From the NCBI GenBank assembly GCA_017449765.1, contig JAFTFE010000078.1, forward strand, positions 1-36,718: a stretch of 36,718 nt of DNA. The letters are read 5' to 3'. Source of the DNA: Lachnospiraceae bacterium (GTDB taxonomy: Bacteria > Bacillota > Clostridia > Lachnospirales > Lachnospiraceae). Both the position numbers and the translations under genes were made by a program. This document shows positions 14,352 through 22,764 of the stretch, piece after piece (the stretch's first letter is position 1; every line of letters starts with the position of its first letter). The notes beneath the pieces are model-generated. The model was not told the origin of the DNA, made no database searches, and was given only the letters and a program-made list of their open reading frames with translations.

Positions 14352-16082
14352 GTGAAAGTTTTATTTGGTTTGATTTATTTGATGGATTCATCAATGCATT
14401 TTATGTACATATTTTTACCATGTGCCTTGATTGTACTTGTTGTTTTGCATCGTTTTATGAAGAAACATGAAAAAATATGGTCGCTCTTATGTACGATTCC
14501 TATGCTCGTATATATTGTGTTTATAATAAACGGTTATTATGCTAAAGATCCGGAGAGAACCATTTATCGTTATGCTGCTTTTGGTATAGTTGCGTTATTA
14601 ATAATGCTCTGGGGACTTGCTGTGTTGCTTAAGCGTTCCTTCAAAGCATATACTGTAATTGTAATATTATTTTCTACAGTAATTCTTCTGTTGAATATCA
14701 TTTCAATATGGGCAATTTGGCTTGAACCTAATGTTACTAATTGTTCTCATTTGGGCTGGACGAAGTCTTATGAAGAAGCTATAAATGCTCTTGAGAAATA
14801 TTATGTTCTGAATGATTGGAAGGAAATTGATTATGATAATATTAGGGAAGAGTTAATCCCTAAAGTAAGAAAAGCTGAGGCTGATAATGATGAGGACGCA
14901 TATGTATATGCCTTATATGAATTAAAATATGAATTCGGAGACGGACATGTCGCGGTGTATGGCGATATTCCCGGCAGAGAAAGGGCTATCGCAAAATATG
15001 CCGGAAATGATTACGGCTTCTCCATGTTCAGAGCTGATAGTGGAGAAATTATTGCCGTTTTGGTGGATGAAGAAAGCGACTGCTACAAGCAGGGAATCCA
15101 TAATGGGACTGTAATAACCAAATGGAATGGAGTTCCTGTAGAGAAAGCTGCCGCAGAGGTCAAATGTATTGATCGTAGTTATGAATTTCAAACTATCGAA
15201 AACATTCATATAGCACAACCGATATTCCTGGCAGGGTTGGGTGGAGATGAGCTTACTGTGACTTATATAGATGAATCCGGCAAGGAAGAAACAGCAAGGT
15301 TGTCAGCTGATGGTGAATATATTCATAGACGTACAGAAGCTTTAAGTATACTGTTTGGCTCAAGTATAACCTCAACGGATAATTATTCTACATCTATGTT
15401 AGATGAGCATGTTGGATATCTAAGGATAACAGAAGAGGAATACTCATTGGACCCGTTTTTTATCACCAAGTGTACGATAGGCGGATATTCTCAGGAAATG
15501 TATGATGACCTAAACTCCCGTTTAGAAGAGATGAAGAAACAGGGGATGGATCGCCTTATAATTGATGTAAGAAATAATAGCGGTGGAAACGGATTTGAGT
15601 CCAGAACCGTTGCGTCTATGTTTACATCAAATCCTGTTCCGTATTATCTTGCACTTCATAAGGATGGTGAATATAAGGTTATAGTTGAATCAAAGGATAT
15701 AGAGACTTCCGGTACATGGAGTAATATTCCCGTAGTGGTTCTGGTAAATGGTCAAACTGCCAGTGCAGGTGAAGAAATTCCCAATTATCTTAAGAACAGC
15801 GAAAATGTAACTATTATGGGAAATACAACCACATGGGGCGATGTACAGGGAACAGGCGGAGTTATTGTTTTGAGTGACAGTAAATATGAGATTGATTTTC
15901 CTATCACACCTACTGTTGGAGATGACCTCTTACCGGCTGTAGACACCAAGGCTGATCGTAAGTCACGTCTTATGCCTGATTACATGATTGAGTATTCTAT
16001 AGAGGAAGCGATAGAATTATTTGAAAATCCAAATGAAGACATGGTTTTGAAAGAAGCACTTATTTATATAAATAAAGATTAA
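14352..16082 (+). CDS. Membrane-anchored S41 family peptidase
   Basis: The GTG start at 14352 is chosen because AAGGAG lies 7 bases upstream. The 576-residue protein has about four N-terminal membrane helices (about 15-35, 43-62, 75-92, 98-120), then an extracytoplasmic part: a PDZ-like region (about 215-265, AVLVDEESDCYKQGIHNGTV) and the S41 protease core with LIIDVRNNSGGNG and VVLVNGQTASAGEEI, where Ser471 in TASAGE is the expected nucleophile. C-terminal processing peptidases carry a catalytic Lys in a following GKG-type motif. Here the equivalent stretch reads TTTWGDVQGTGG with no lysine, so it belongs to a divergent branch (tricorn-like triad) or has altered catalysis. The gene ends convergently with murG, and the two stop codons overlap. 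Confidence 0.82.
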   Translation: MKVLFGLIYLMDSSMHFMYIFLPCALIVLVVLHRFMKKHEKIWSLLCTIPMLVYIVFIINGYYAKDPERTIYRYAAFGIVALLIMLWGLAVLLKRSFKAYTVIVILFSTVILLLNIISIWAIWLEPNVTNCSHLGWTKSYEEAINALEKYYVLNDWKEIDYDNIREELIPKVRKAEADNDEDAYVYALYELKYEFGDGHVAVYGDIPGRERAIAKYAGNDYGFSMFRADSGEIIAVLVDEESDCYKQGIHNGTVITKWNGVPVEKAAAEVKCIDRSYEFQTIENIHIAQPIFLAGLGGDELTVTYIDESGKEETARLSADGEYIHRRTEALSILFGSSITSTDNYSTSMLDEHVGYLRITEEEYSLDPFFITKCTIGGYSQEMYDDLNSRLEEMKKQGMDRLIIDVRNNSGGNGFESRTVASMFTSNPVPYYLALHKDGEYKVIVESKDIETSGTWSNIPVVVLVNGQTASAGEEIPNYLKNSENVTIMGNTTTWGDVQGTGGVIVLSDSKYEIDFPITPTVGDDLLPAVDTKADRKSRLMPDYMIEYSIEEAIELFENPNEDMVLKEALIYINKD

Positions 16083-17143
16083 CCTGCCGCTTCTTCAATC
16101 AGTTCAACAATCTTCGTAATTGCGTCGGTTTCATGAGCTTTCTTCATATTGGTGATGTATTTATCGCGATTATCATATACTTCATTAATTGCTTCAAGTA
16201 ACGAAGCATCATTAACGTTTTCTTCCATTAAGAGCTTTGAGTATCCGCTTTTTTCAAATGACTTAGCATTAAGTATCTGGTCACCACGGCTTGCTTCAAG
16301 TGAAAGCGGGATAAGTACCGCAGGTTTCTTAAGTGCAAGAAGTTCGCAGATCGCATTTGCACCTGCGCGTGATACAACCACGTCTGCAAGCGACAGAAGG
16401 TCTGCAAGCTCTGATTTAATATATTCATATTGTACGTAATTCTCTGTGTTAGGCTTATCCTTGTTGGTTTTATCCTTGCCGCACAGATGTATAACATTAT
16501 ATCTTTCGGTAATCTTGTCAAGACATGACCATATAGCTTCATTTACACGCACACTTCCGGTACTTCCTCCTATGATAAGAAGTGTAGGGCGCATTTCCTT
16601 AAATCCACAGAAATTCATAGCCTTCGCGGAATCACCTTCGAAAAGTTCTTTCCTGATAGGAGTTCCCGTAACGACTGCTTTGCCTTCCGGTAACTTCTCA
16701 AGTGTCTCAGGGAAGTTACAGCATACCTTGGTAGCCTTTGGGATGGCTATCTTGTTGGCAAGTCCCGGTGTCATATCAGATTCATGTATTATACACGGAA
16801 CCTTATTTGATTTGGCAGCAAGAACAACCGGTACAGCAACAAAACCTCCCTTTGAAAATACAACATCAGGTTTAAGCTCTTTTATTAACTTCTTAGCTTC
16901 ATTTAAACCTTTTATAACTCTGAATGGGTCGGTAAGATTCTTAACACTCAGATATCTTCTTAATTTGCCTGTTGCAATGCCGTGATAATCTATACCCATT
17001 TCTTCAATGAGTTTTTTCTCAATACCTTCATAGGAGCCTATGTAATGAATATCATAGCCCTTTTCTTTCAATACAGGTATCAATGCCATATTTGGAGTGA
17101 CGTGGCCTGCTGTGCCGCCACCGGTTAATATAATGCGCTTCAT
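16079..17143 (-). CDS. murG: UDP-N-acetylglucosamine--N-acetylmuramyl-(pentapeptide) pyrophosphoryl-undecaprenol GlcNAc transferase (MurG)
   Basis: The product is 354 residues from the ATG at 17143-17141; GGAGG sits 6 bases upstream on the minus strand. An upstream extension to 17230 is open but has no ribosome binding site. The N-terminus IILTGGGTAGHVTPNMALIP is the classic MurG glycine loop. DVVFSKGGFVAVPVVLAA and IIHESDMTPGLANKI are family blocks of the lipid I side. LLIIGGSTGSVRVNE and VVSRAGANAICELLALKKPAVLIPL are the UDP-GlcNAc-binding C-terminal blocks. The enzyme adds GlcNAc to lipid I, giving lipid II at the inner membrane face. It stands alone here, outside any division/cell-wall cluster, with its own promoter, and converges on the S41 gene with a 4-base overlap. 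Confidence 0.95.
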   Translation of the reverse strand: MKRIILTGGGTAGHVTPNMALIPVLKEKGYDIHYIGSYEGIEKKLIEEMGIDYHGIATGKLRRYLSVKNLTDPFRVIKGLNEAKKLIKELKPDVVFSKGGFVAVPVVLAAKSNKVPCIIHESDMTPGLANKIAIPKATKVCCNFPETLEKLPEGKAVVTGTPIRKELFEGDSAKAMNFCGFKEMRPTLLIIGGSTGSVRVNEAIWSCLDKITERYNVIHLCGKDKTNKDKPNTENYVQYEYIKSELADLLSLADVVVSRAGANAICELLALKKPAVLIPLSLEASRGDQILNAKSFEKSGYSKLLMEENVNDASLLEAINEVYDNRDKYITNMKKAHETDAITKIVELIEEAAG

Positions 17144-17174
17144 TTGAACCTCCGTATTCGTTGTTGTTTCGCTA

Positions 17175-17203
17175 ATTATACCATAATTAAGGTGAGTGTT
17201 AAA
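17175..17203 (-). promoter_or_regulatory. Extended -10 promoter of murG
   Basis: On the minus strand, TTTAAC (17203-17198) and a perfect TATAAT (17180-17175) are 17 bases apart, with TGG before the -10. The remaining intergenic DNA to 17432 shows no clear element apart from T-rich tracts near 17231. Confidence 0.6.
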
Positions 17204-17432
17204 GTGATATTTTATGTCGCAACTTAGCATTTTTTTTCATTTCATTCTGTATTGATTTCTTAAGTTCGTGTTTTTTATAATCTCCACAAAGTTATACGGG
17301 AAATGTGGTCAGTATATTTTAGGACAGTGAAATTATCGTGTGTCAGATGTGGAGGGCAGTCGGGTGTCTTTTATAAAATATGATGGAATGCATTTGGATA
17401 TAACAATAATTTAGAAGAAAGAGGGATATGTG

Positions 17433-18158
17433 ATGTTGGATTTAGGTCTGGGATTCGGAAGAAGTATTTACATTCTGTGGGGGATAGGTGCTTTGGGACT
17501 TCTGTTAAAGCTTATGGCAAATATACATATGAAAAGAATGATAAAAGCATCTTCTAATATGGCGACCACCAAAAAAAGAGCTCTGAGAATAATGAGACTT
17601 AAATATATGAATGGAAAGAATCTTGGAATAAATAACGGAAGCAGCGAAGCCTTTGTGGAGAAAAATGTGAGGAGTATGAGGTATCTGGGAGTACCGCTGT
17701 ATGTATGGCGGCGGACGGGAATGCTGTTCTCGTTACTCATCGCCGGAATGGTCGCGGGGAGCTTCCTGTATTATTATGTCTCATGGAGAGGCAGTCCTGA
17801 GATGGTAACATTTATTGCAAACGGAACAATGATATGTGCATTTTTGATAATAACCGAGAATATATTTTTAATAAATAATAAATTGGAGATATTGAAAGCT
17901 AATATAAGAGATTACTTTGACAATCAGCCGGGTAAGCTGGATTTGGTACGGGCGAGAGACCAGCCGGGGCGTGTGGTTAAGAACGCTGACCAAGAGGTGG
18001 CAGCGACTATGGTCAATGAATTAAGCAGACCGGAGAAAAATCTTGCTGATGCAAAGAAGGAACTTGAAGTAAAGCTGCCGCATATAGAGAATGTATCGGC
18101 AGATGTAAGTTCGGATGAGGTAATCCTTAACAGCTTTCTGAAGGAATTTTTCTCTTGA
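17433..18158 (+). CDS. Membrane protein of unknown function upstream of a deacetylase
   Basis: ATG 17433 with GAGGG at 17421-17425 gives 241 residues; a GTG one codon earlier is also possible. Hydrophobic segments at about 9-30, 96-118 and 125-147 predict three membrane helices. The loop between the first and second (about 31-93) is strongly basic and rich in Met, Lys and Arg (MKRMIKASSNMATTKKRALR). The C-terminal third is soluble and charged, ending with LNSFLKEFFS. No family is recognised. Its stop codon overlaps the TTG start of the polysaccharide deacetylase by 4 bases, so the two are translationally coupled and likely act in the same envelope or sporulation process. Confidence 0.65.
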   Translation: MLDLGLGFGRSIYILWGIGALGLLLKLMANIHMKRMIKASSNMATTKKRALRIMRLKYMNGKNLGINNGSSEAFVEKNVRSMRYLGVPLYVWRRTGMLFSLLIAGMVAGSFLYYYVSWRGSPEMVTFIANGTMICAFLIITENIFLINNKLEILKANIRDYFDNQPGKLDLVRARDQPGRVVKNADQEVAATMVNELSRPEKNLADAKKELEVKLPHIENVSADVSSDEVILNSFLKEFFS

Positions 18159-19108
18159 AAAAATTTGGATTTGAAAAAATATTGAATGCCAAAGCATTAA
18201 AACTATTTATAATTATCTTAATTGTTTTTGCGACAGCATGCTTCATAAGGGGGAAGATATTTATAAGCTATGCCGGCAGGGACGAGGCCTTGTCCCGGGA
18301 AGCAGATATCGTAATAAAGATTGATAAGGATGATGCTGATGAAGTTACCGACGTAAGATACATACAGCAGCCAATCGTCAGTAACATCCGTGAAAAAGAA
18401 GCGTATTATGATTACAGTAACGAGAAGCTGGCATGGTGGTTCAGGCGTAATGATACACATGAGCCAAGCGGGTGTGACGACACCATAGATATTTCTGCTT
18501 ATGGAGGGTACTATATAGATGAAAATGTAACTGATGATGACAAGGTGGTATATCTAACCTTTGATTGTGGATATGAAAATGGATTTTCTAACCAGATACT
18601 TGATGTGCTTTCCGAGGAAGATGTGCCGGCGTGTTTTTTTGTAACGCAGACCTTTGTAAGAGATAATATTGATATTGTGAAAAGAATGACAGAAGAGGGG
18701 CATCAGGTTGGCAACCACACCATAACTCATCCGTCATTACCAACAAGGTCATATGAGGAGATAATAAATGAGGTAAACGGCTGCGCTGATTATATGAAAG
18801 AGGCTACAGGATACGATATGGATCCTTACCTGCGACCACCGTGTGGGGAATACAGCGAGCGTACTCTGGCAATCACCCATGACTTAGGGTTCAAGACTAT
18901 ATTCTGGAGTATGGCGTATCTTGATTATGATGTGAATAAACAACCGGGAGTTGATTACGTGGTGAATCATTTCAACAAATACCATCACAACGGTGCGATT
19001 ATACTTATGCACAATGTTTCATCTTCCAATGCAAATGCCTTGTCCACAGTTATAAAAAATCTTAAAAATGAAGGATACAGATTTGCAAGTCTGAATGAGT
19101 TGGAATAA
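18155..19108 (+). CDS. PdaA-like polysaccharide deacetylase (NodB domain)
   Basis: The 317-residue protein starts at TTG 18155, overlapping the upstream stop. An N-terminal hydrophobic helix (about 14-32) acts as a signal anchor. The NodB domain spans about 125-315. Motif 1 is YLTFDCGYENGF, where the usual second Asp is Cys; PdaA-type enzymes have Asn there and share the GYENG continuation. Motif 2 is GNHTITHPSLP with the two metal-binding His. Motif 3 is RPPCGEYS, motif 4 includes the Trp of TIFWSMAYLDYD, and motif 5 is IILMHNVSS. PdaA removes acetyl from MurNAc to make spore-cortex muramic delta-lactam, so a sporulation role is likely. A clear terminator follows at 19127-19158. Confidence 0.86.
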   Translation: MKKFGFEKILNAKALKLFIIILIVFATACFIRGKIFISYAGRDEALSREADIVIKIDKDDADEVTDVRYIQQPIVSNIREKEAYYDYSNEKLAWWFRRNDTHEPSGCDDTIDISAYGGYYIDENVTDDDKVVYLTFDCGYENGFSNQILDVLSEEDVPACFFVTQTFVRDNIDIVKRMTEEGHQVGNHTITHPSLPTRSYEEIINEVNGCADYMKEATGYDMDPYLRPPCGEYSERTLAITHDLGFKTIFWSMAYLDYDVNKQPGVDYVVNHFNKYHHNGAIILMHNVSSSNANALSTVIKNLKNEGYRFASLNELE

Positions 19109-19126
19109 TACTTGATAAATAAAGAA

Positions 19127-19158
19127 AAGTCGGTTTACTATGCTAAACCGGCTTTTTT
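19127..19158 (+). terminator. Rho-independent terminator after the deacetylase
   Basis: AAGTCGGTTTA (19127-19137) pairs with TAAACCGGCTT (19144-19154) with one wobble around a 6-base loop. A run of six T spans 19153-19158. Confidence 0.92.
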
Positions 19159-19183
19159 GTTGTGTAACAACCATAAGATGATT

Positions 19184-19241
19184 GTTATCTGATCGGCTTA
19201 TAAAGAGGCTTTCGTGATTACCTATAAGCCATACTGATAAC
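19184..19241. promoter_or_regulatory. Nested dyad upstream of the dehydratase/importer operon
   Basis: An outer pair GTTATC (19184-19189) / GATAAC (19236-19241) encloses a perfect 8-bp inner pair GGCTTATA (19195-19202) / TATAAGCC (19223-19230) with a 20-base centre. It lies 20 bases before the -35 box of the operon promoter. This fits a binding site for a dimeric or tetrameric activator, or a structured RNA if transcription starts further upstream. Confidence 0.5.
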
Positions 19242-19261
19242 CAGTTAACGCTTTTTAATGT

Positions 19262-19290
19262 TTTACATCTGATATAAAAAGTCGTATAAG
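19262..19290 (+). promoter_or_regulatory. Promoter of the 19325-29232 operon
   Basis: TTTACA (19262-19267) and TATAAG (19285-19290) are 17 bases apart, predicting a start near 19297 and a short leader. The ribosome binding site AGGGGTG (19309-19315) precedes ATG 19325 by 9 bases. Confidence 0.6.
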
Positions 19291-19324
19291 ATAAAAAGAA
19301 CTATTCATAGGGGTGTGATAGGAA

Positions 19325-20803
19325 ATGAAAGGCGATTATTTTTATCCTGATATATTTAACGATGTTTTCGGACCTGTTATGCAGCCGGGGTCAAGCTCCC
19401 ATACGGCAGGACCTTGCAGGATCGGATATGAAGCATATTCGGTATTAGGAGAAAAACCGGATAAAATAACGGTTATATTGGATAAGAACGGATCATTTGC
19501 AGGAACATTCGGACATATGAATGAGGATTTGGGGATGCTTGCAGGCGCTTACGGACTTTTACCGGATGATGAAAGACAGTTTACTATTAAGGATATTCTT
19601 TGGTCCGAGCAGATTGATTATGAATTTATATTTGGAGTTATAGATGAGAGCAGCCATGCCAATGCCGTAAAGTTCATTCTTGAAAAAAATAATAAAAAAA
19701 AGATTACTCTTGTAGGCAATTCTACGGGAGGTGGCATGATAGAGATTGTAAATGTAGACGGATATCAGGTAGCTTACTTCGGAGAGAAAGATATATCCGT
19801 ATATGACCTGATACTTAAGACAGGAAGTACAGATATTCCTCCTGATGAAAAATACAGAGAATACAGACTCACGCACGTACTTCCTGTTCATGATACGGAC
19901 AAGAGAAAAAAACAGCTTTTTGATTCGGTGACCGGCTGGATAGAATACGCTGAGAAAAACAATAAAAATCTTTTCGAAGCAGCTATAGATTATGAGATTG
20001 CATTTACCGGCTGGAGTAAAGAAGAGATAACAGACAGATTGAGATTGATAGTTGAGACAATGCATAATCAATGTACCGCAGTAAGCAGTGATGATTCAAG
20101 ACTTGTTGAAACACCTTTTTCAGGGTATCACTTCAGACAATGGAAGGATTACAGAGAAAAAGAGAAGATATTTGCAGGCAGTATTATCGACAAAGCGCTT
20201 TATTATGCGTTTAGGGCACAGACGATGTCTAAGGGAGTGCCTATAGTTCCCGGTCCGATGGGTAATGGCGGAGGCTACATATACAGCGTGCTTCGGGCGG
20301 CAGCAGATGAGAATCCAAAGCTTAATGACAAGCTGTACGAAGGAATAGCGATTGCGGGAATTATCGGTGTTATATGTTATACAAGAACCTCTCCTACAGG
20401 TGAGGTTATAGGATGTACAGGTGAATGCGGTATGTGTGCTTCGATGGCAACAGCAGGACTTACATACATAAGAGGAGGAAGTCCTGAGGAGGTTGAAGCG
20501 GCAGCATCCCTCACATTACAGGCAACTATAGGCTGGCCTTGCGATCCTATCCCCGGAGGAGATAATCAGCCGTGTACGAGCAGAATTATAGCTGCGGTCA
20601 CTATGGCAGTTGCCTTTTCGGATGTTGCACTTTCGGGAAGAAAAGCAGTGCTTCCGTATCACGAAGTGGTTGATATAGCAGATAAGGTAGGAAGAGCATT
20701 GCCGGACGGATGTAAATGTACATCCTGCGGCGGACTTTGTCTGGCACCGACAGCACTTAAGAGCAAAGAAGCATTTGAAGAATGGAGGAAAGGAGAAAAA
20801 TAA
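19325..20803 (+). CDS. Single-chain iron-sulfur L-serine dehydratase-like enzyme
   Basis: The 492-residue protein fuses the beta-type domain (about 1-210, with MQPGSSSHTAGPCRIG near the start and FAGTFGHMNEDLGMLAGAYG) to the alpha-type catalytic domain (about 270-480). The three cluster cysteines are recognisable: Cys364 in GCTGECGMC, Cys406 in GWPCDP and Cys417 in NQPCTSR. Their spacing (42 and 11) agrees with known type 2 L-serine dehydratases as I recall them. These enzymes hold a [4Fe-4S] cluster and convert L-serine to pyruvate and ammonia. The regions around the cysteines are divergent, and the C-terminus has an extra cluster Cys463, 465, 468 and 472 (CKCTSCGGLC), so a related substrate is possible. 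It is the first gene of an operon; oppB-like follows 1 base after its stop. Confidence 0.85.
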   Translation: MKGDYFYPDIFNDVFGPVMQPGSSSHTAGPCRIGYEAYSVLGEKPDKITVILDKNGSFAGTFGHMNEDLGMLAGAYGLLPDDERQFTIKDILWSEQIDYEFIFGVIDESSHANAVKFILEKNNKKKITLVGNSTGGGMIEIVNVDGYQVAYFGEKDISVYDLILKTGSTDIPPDEKYREYRLTHVLPVHDTDKRKKQLFDSVTGWIEYAEKNNKNLFEAAIDYEIAFTGWSKEEITDRLRLIVETMHNQCTAVSSDDSRLVETPFSGYHFRQWKDYREKEKIFAGSIIDKALYYAFRAQTMSKGVPIVPGPMGNGGGYIYSVLRAAADENPKLNDKLYEGIAIAGIIGVICYTRTSPTGEVIGCTGECGMCASMATAGLTYIRGGSPEEVEAAASLTLQATIGWPCDPIPGGDNQPCTSRIIAAVTMAVAFSDVALSGRKAVLPYHEVVDIADKVGRALPDGCKCTSCGGLCLAPTALKSKEAFEEWRKGEK

Positions 20804-20804
20804 T

Positions 20805-21737
20805 ATGAAGAAGTACATATTAAAGAGGGTGCTGATGGCGGTCCTTACATTACTTCTGACTGTTTTGGTACTTTTTCTTCTCCTTAATCTTATGCCGGGC
20901 TCGCCGTTTCAGAGCAGACACCTTACAGATGATATGAAGCAGGTGCTGTATGAAAAATATGGTTTGGATAAACCGATTTTGACAAGGTATTTCATATATT
21001 TGAAAAATCTTCTGAAAGGGGATTTCGGTATCTCCATGACAATACAGAAAAATATGGAGATATCCAAGATGCTGAGCACAAGGTTTCCACTGTCTATACG
21101 TATAGGTCTGCAGGGAATGCTGCTTGGTACGGTGCTTGGAATACTGTTAGGAGTTATAGGAGCATTGAAGCACAATACATGGCTTGATCCCGTTATATCG
21201 GCAATATCAATGATAGGAGCCAGCGTTCCGTCTTTTATATTTGCCTTGGGCTTAATGTACTTTATAGCTTACAAACTTGGCGCAGCTCCATTGCTTTATT
21301 CGGGTGAATTGCCTTTTAAATCAACCATATTGCCGAGTATATCTCTTGCGATGTTTCCGATGTCGAATATTGCAAGGTACACGAGGACGGAAATGATATC
21401 GGTTCTTTCGTCGGACTATATCAAGCTGGCGATGTCTAAGGGTATAAGCACAACGAAGATAATATTAAGGCATGCTATGAGAAATGCACTTATTCCTGTA
21501 CTTACGATTATGGCTCCCATGCTTGTTGAGCTTATAACAGGAAGTATGGTAGTGGAAGGAATTTATTCCATACCGGGTATAGGAAGCCTGTTCATAGCAG
21601 CTATAAAATCAAATGACTATAATATAACAATATCAATAATGTTTATATACACGGCAGTCTATATAGGACTGATGCTTATCGTAGATTTGCTCTACGGACT
21701 GATAGATCCGAGAGTCAGGCTGGGAAAGGAATCCTGA
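20805..21737 (+). CDS. ABC transporter permease, DppB/OppB family
   Basis: ATG 20805 is preferred because AAGGAG at 20790-20795 lies 9 bases upstream; an in-frame earlier start would fall within the dehydratase gene. The product is 310 residues. It begins with a membrane helix after MKKYILKRVLMAVLTLLL, then LMPGSPF and the family segment EKYGLDKPILTRYFIYLKNL with KGDFGIS. Six helices are predicted. The EAA-type loop reads RNALIPVLTIMAPMLVELITG and the end IPGIGSLFIAAIKSNDY is diagnostic of the peptide/nickel permease family. With the next four genes it forms a complete importer. Confidence 0.92.
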   Translation: MKKYILKRVLMAVLTLLLTVLVLFLLLNLMPGSPFQSRHLTDDMKQVLYEKYGLDKPILTRYFIYLKNLLKGDFGISMTIQKNMEISKMLSTRFPLSIRIGLQGMLLGTVLGILLGVIGALKHNTWLDPVISAISMIGASVPSFIFALGLMYFIAYKLGAAPLLYSGELPFKSTILPSISLAMFPMSNIARYTRTEMISVLSSDYIKLAMSKGISTTKIILRHAMRNALIPVLTIMAPMLVELITGSMVVEGIYSIPGIGSLFIAAIKSNDYNITISIMFIYTAVYIGLMLIVDLLYGLIDPRVRLGKES

Positions 21738-21764
21738 TGAGAAATACAAAGGAAAGATGATTAG

Positions 21765-22763
21765 ATGGCGGAAGTGGCAAATAAAATATTTCATATCGTG
21801 GGCATAAGAGATGCTGTTGATGTATCAGATAAAAAGATAATACCCATATCCGAGTGGAAAGACAGATTATATAAATTCAGCAGAAATAAGGGAGCTGTGA
21901 TAGGTCTGATATTTATAATTATAACCATAATTTTTTCGATAATCGGACCATCGCTTACAGAATACAAGTATGATGCGGTAAACGTATCCAATCAGTTTTT
22001 TTATCCGAGGATACCCGGACTTGAGAAGCTTGGAGTATTTGATGGAAGCTACAAGGGACATAACAGTTATAATTCGTATCCTGATACTTATTATCTGTTT
22101 GGTACGGATAATCTCGGCAGAGACCTCTGGACCAGAGTTTTCTTAGGTACAAAGATATCCGTATATGTAGCATTTATGGCAGTCCTTATAGATATGACAA
22201 TCGGGATAATAATCGGAGTATTATGCGGATACTACGGCGGATGGTTTGATATCATTGTTCAACGTATTCTGGAGGTTATACAGGGGATACCTACGGTAAT
22301 AGTAGTAACGCTCCTTATGATGATATTAAAACCCGGACTTGCGACGATAACCATTGCACTGTGTTTTGCGGGATGGATAAATATGAGTCATCTTGTCAGA
22401 GCTCAGGTGATAAAGATAAAAGAAAATGAATTTGTGCTGGCGGCTAAGACAATGGGAGAATCGGATTTTAAAATTATATTTAAGGAGATACTTCCGAATG
22501 TCTTCGGACAGATTATAGTTATGGCAATGATGTCTATTCCGGAAGCTATATTTCTGGAGGCGTATCTGTCCTTCTTAGGACTCGGGATACCTGATCCGAT
22601 GGCGTCGCTTGGTTCGCTTATAAACAATGGATTTAACTATATGCTGTTATATCCGTATATGGTGATAATTCCGGTGGTACTTTTTGTTCTGCTGATGATT
22701 AGCTTTAATCTGGTGGCAGATGGTTTAAGAGATGCATTTGATGCAACAATAGGAGGTGCATAG
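21765..22763 (+). CDS. ABC transporter permease, DppC/OppC family
   Basis: The 332-residue protein is the second permease of the importer. The N-terminal cytoplasmic part leads into a first helix (about 46-66, GAVIGLIFIIITIIFSIIGP). It is followed by an extracytoplasmic loop and the family block FGTDNLGRDLWTRVFLGTKI. The coupling loop has RAQVIKIKENEFVLAAKTMG and ILPNVFGQIIVMAMMSIPEA, and EAYLSFLGLGIPDPMASLG is the usual C-terminal signature. The ribosome binding site AAAGGAAAG lies 9 bases upstream. The 27-base gap to the first permease and 1-base gap to the ATPase indicate one transcript. Confidence 0.92.
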   Translation: MAEVANKIFHIVGIRDAVDVSDKKIIPISEWKDRLYKFSRNKGAVIGLIFIIITIIFSIIGPSLTEYKYDAVNVSNQFFYPRIPGLEKLGVFDGSYKGHNSYNSYPDTYYLFGTDNLGRDLWTRVFLGTKISVYVAFMAVLIDMTIGIIIGVLCGYYGGWFDIIVQRILEVIQGIPTVIVVTLLMMILKPGLATITIALCFAGWINMSHLVRAQVIKIKENEFVLAAKTMGESDFKIIFKEILPNVFGQIIVMAMMSIPEAIFLEAYLSFLGLGIPDPMASLGSLINNGFNYMLLYPYMVIIPVVLFVLLMISFNLVADGLRDAFDATIGGA

Positions 22764-22764
22764 C

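Noticed and set aside
16446-16985. A 179-codon plus-strand open frame opposite murG
   Set aside because: It lies wholly within murG on the opposite strand, and its sequence shows no domain or start signal.
19159-19324. A known riboswitch class in the leader of the dehydratase operon
   Set aside because: No consensus core of glycine, purine, THF, T-box or ykkC elements could be matched, and the best promoter lies downstream of the dyad, so it is reported only as an unassigned dyad.
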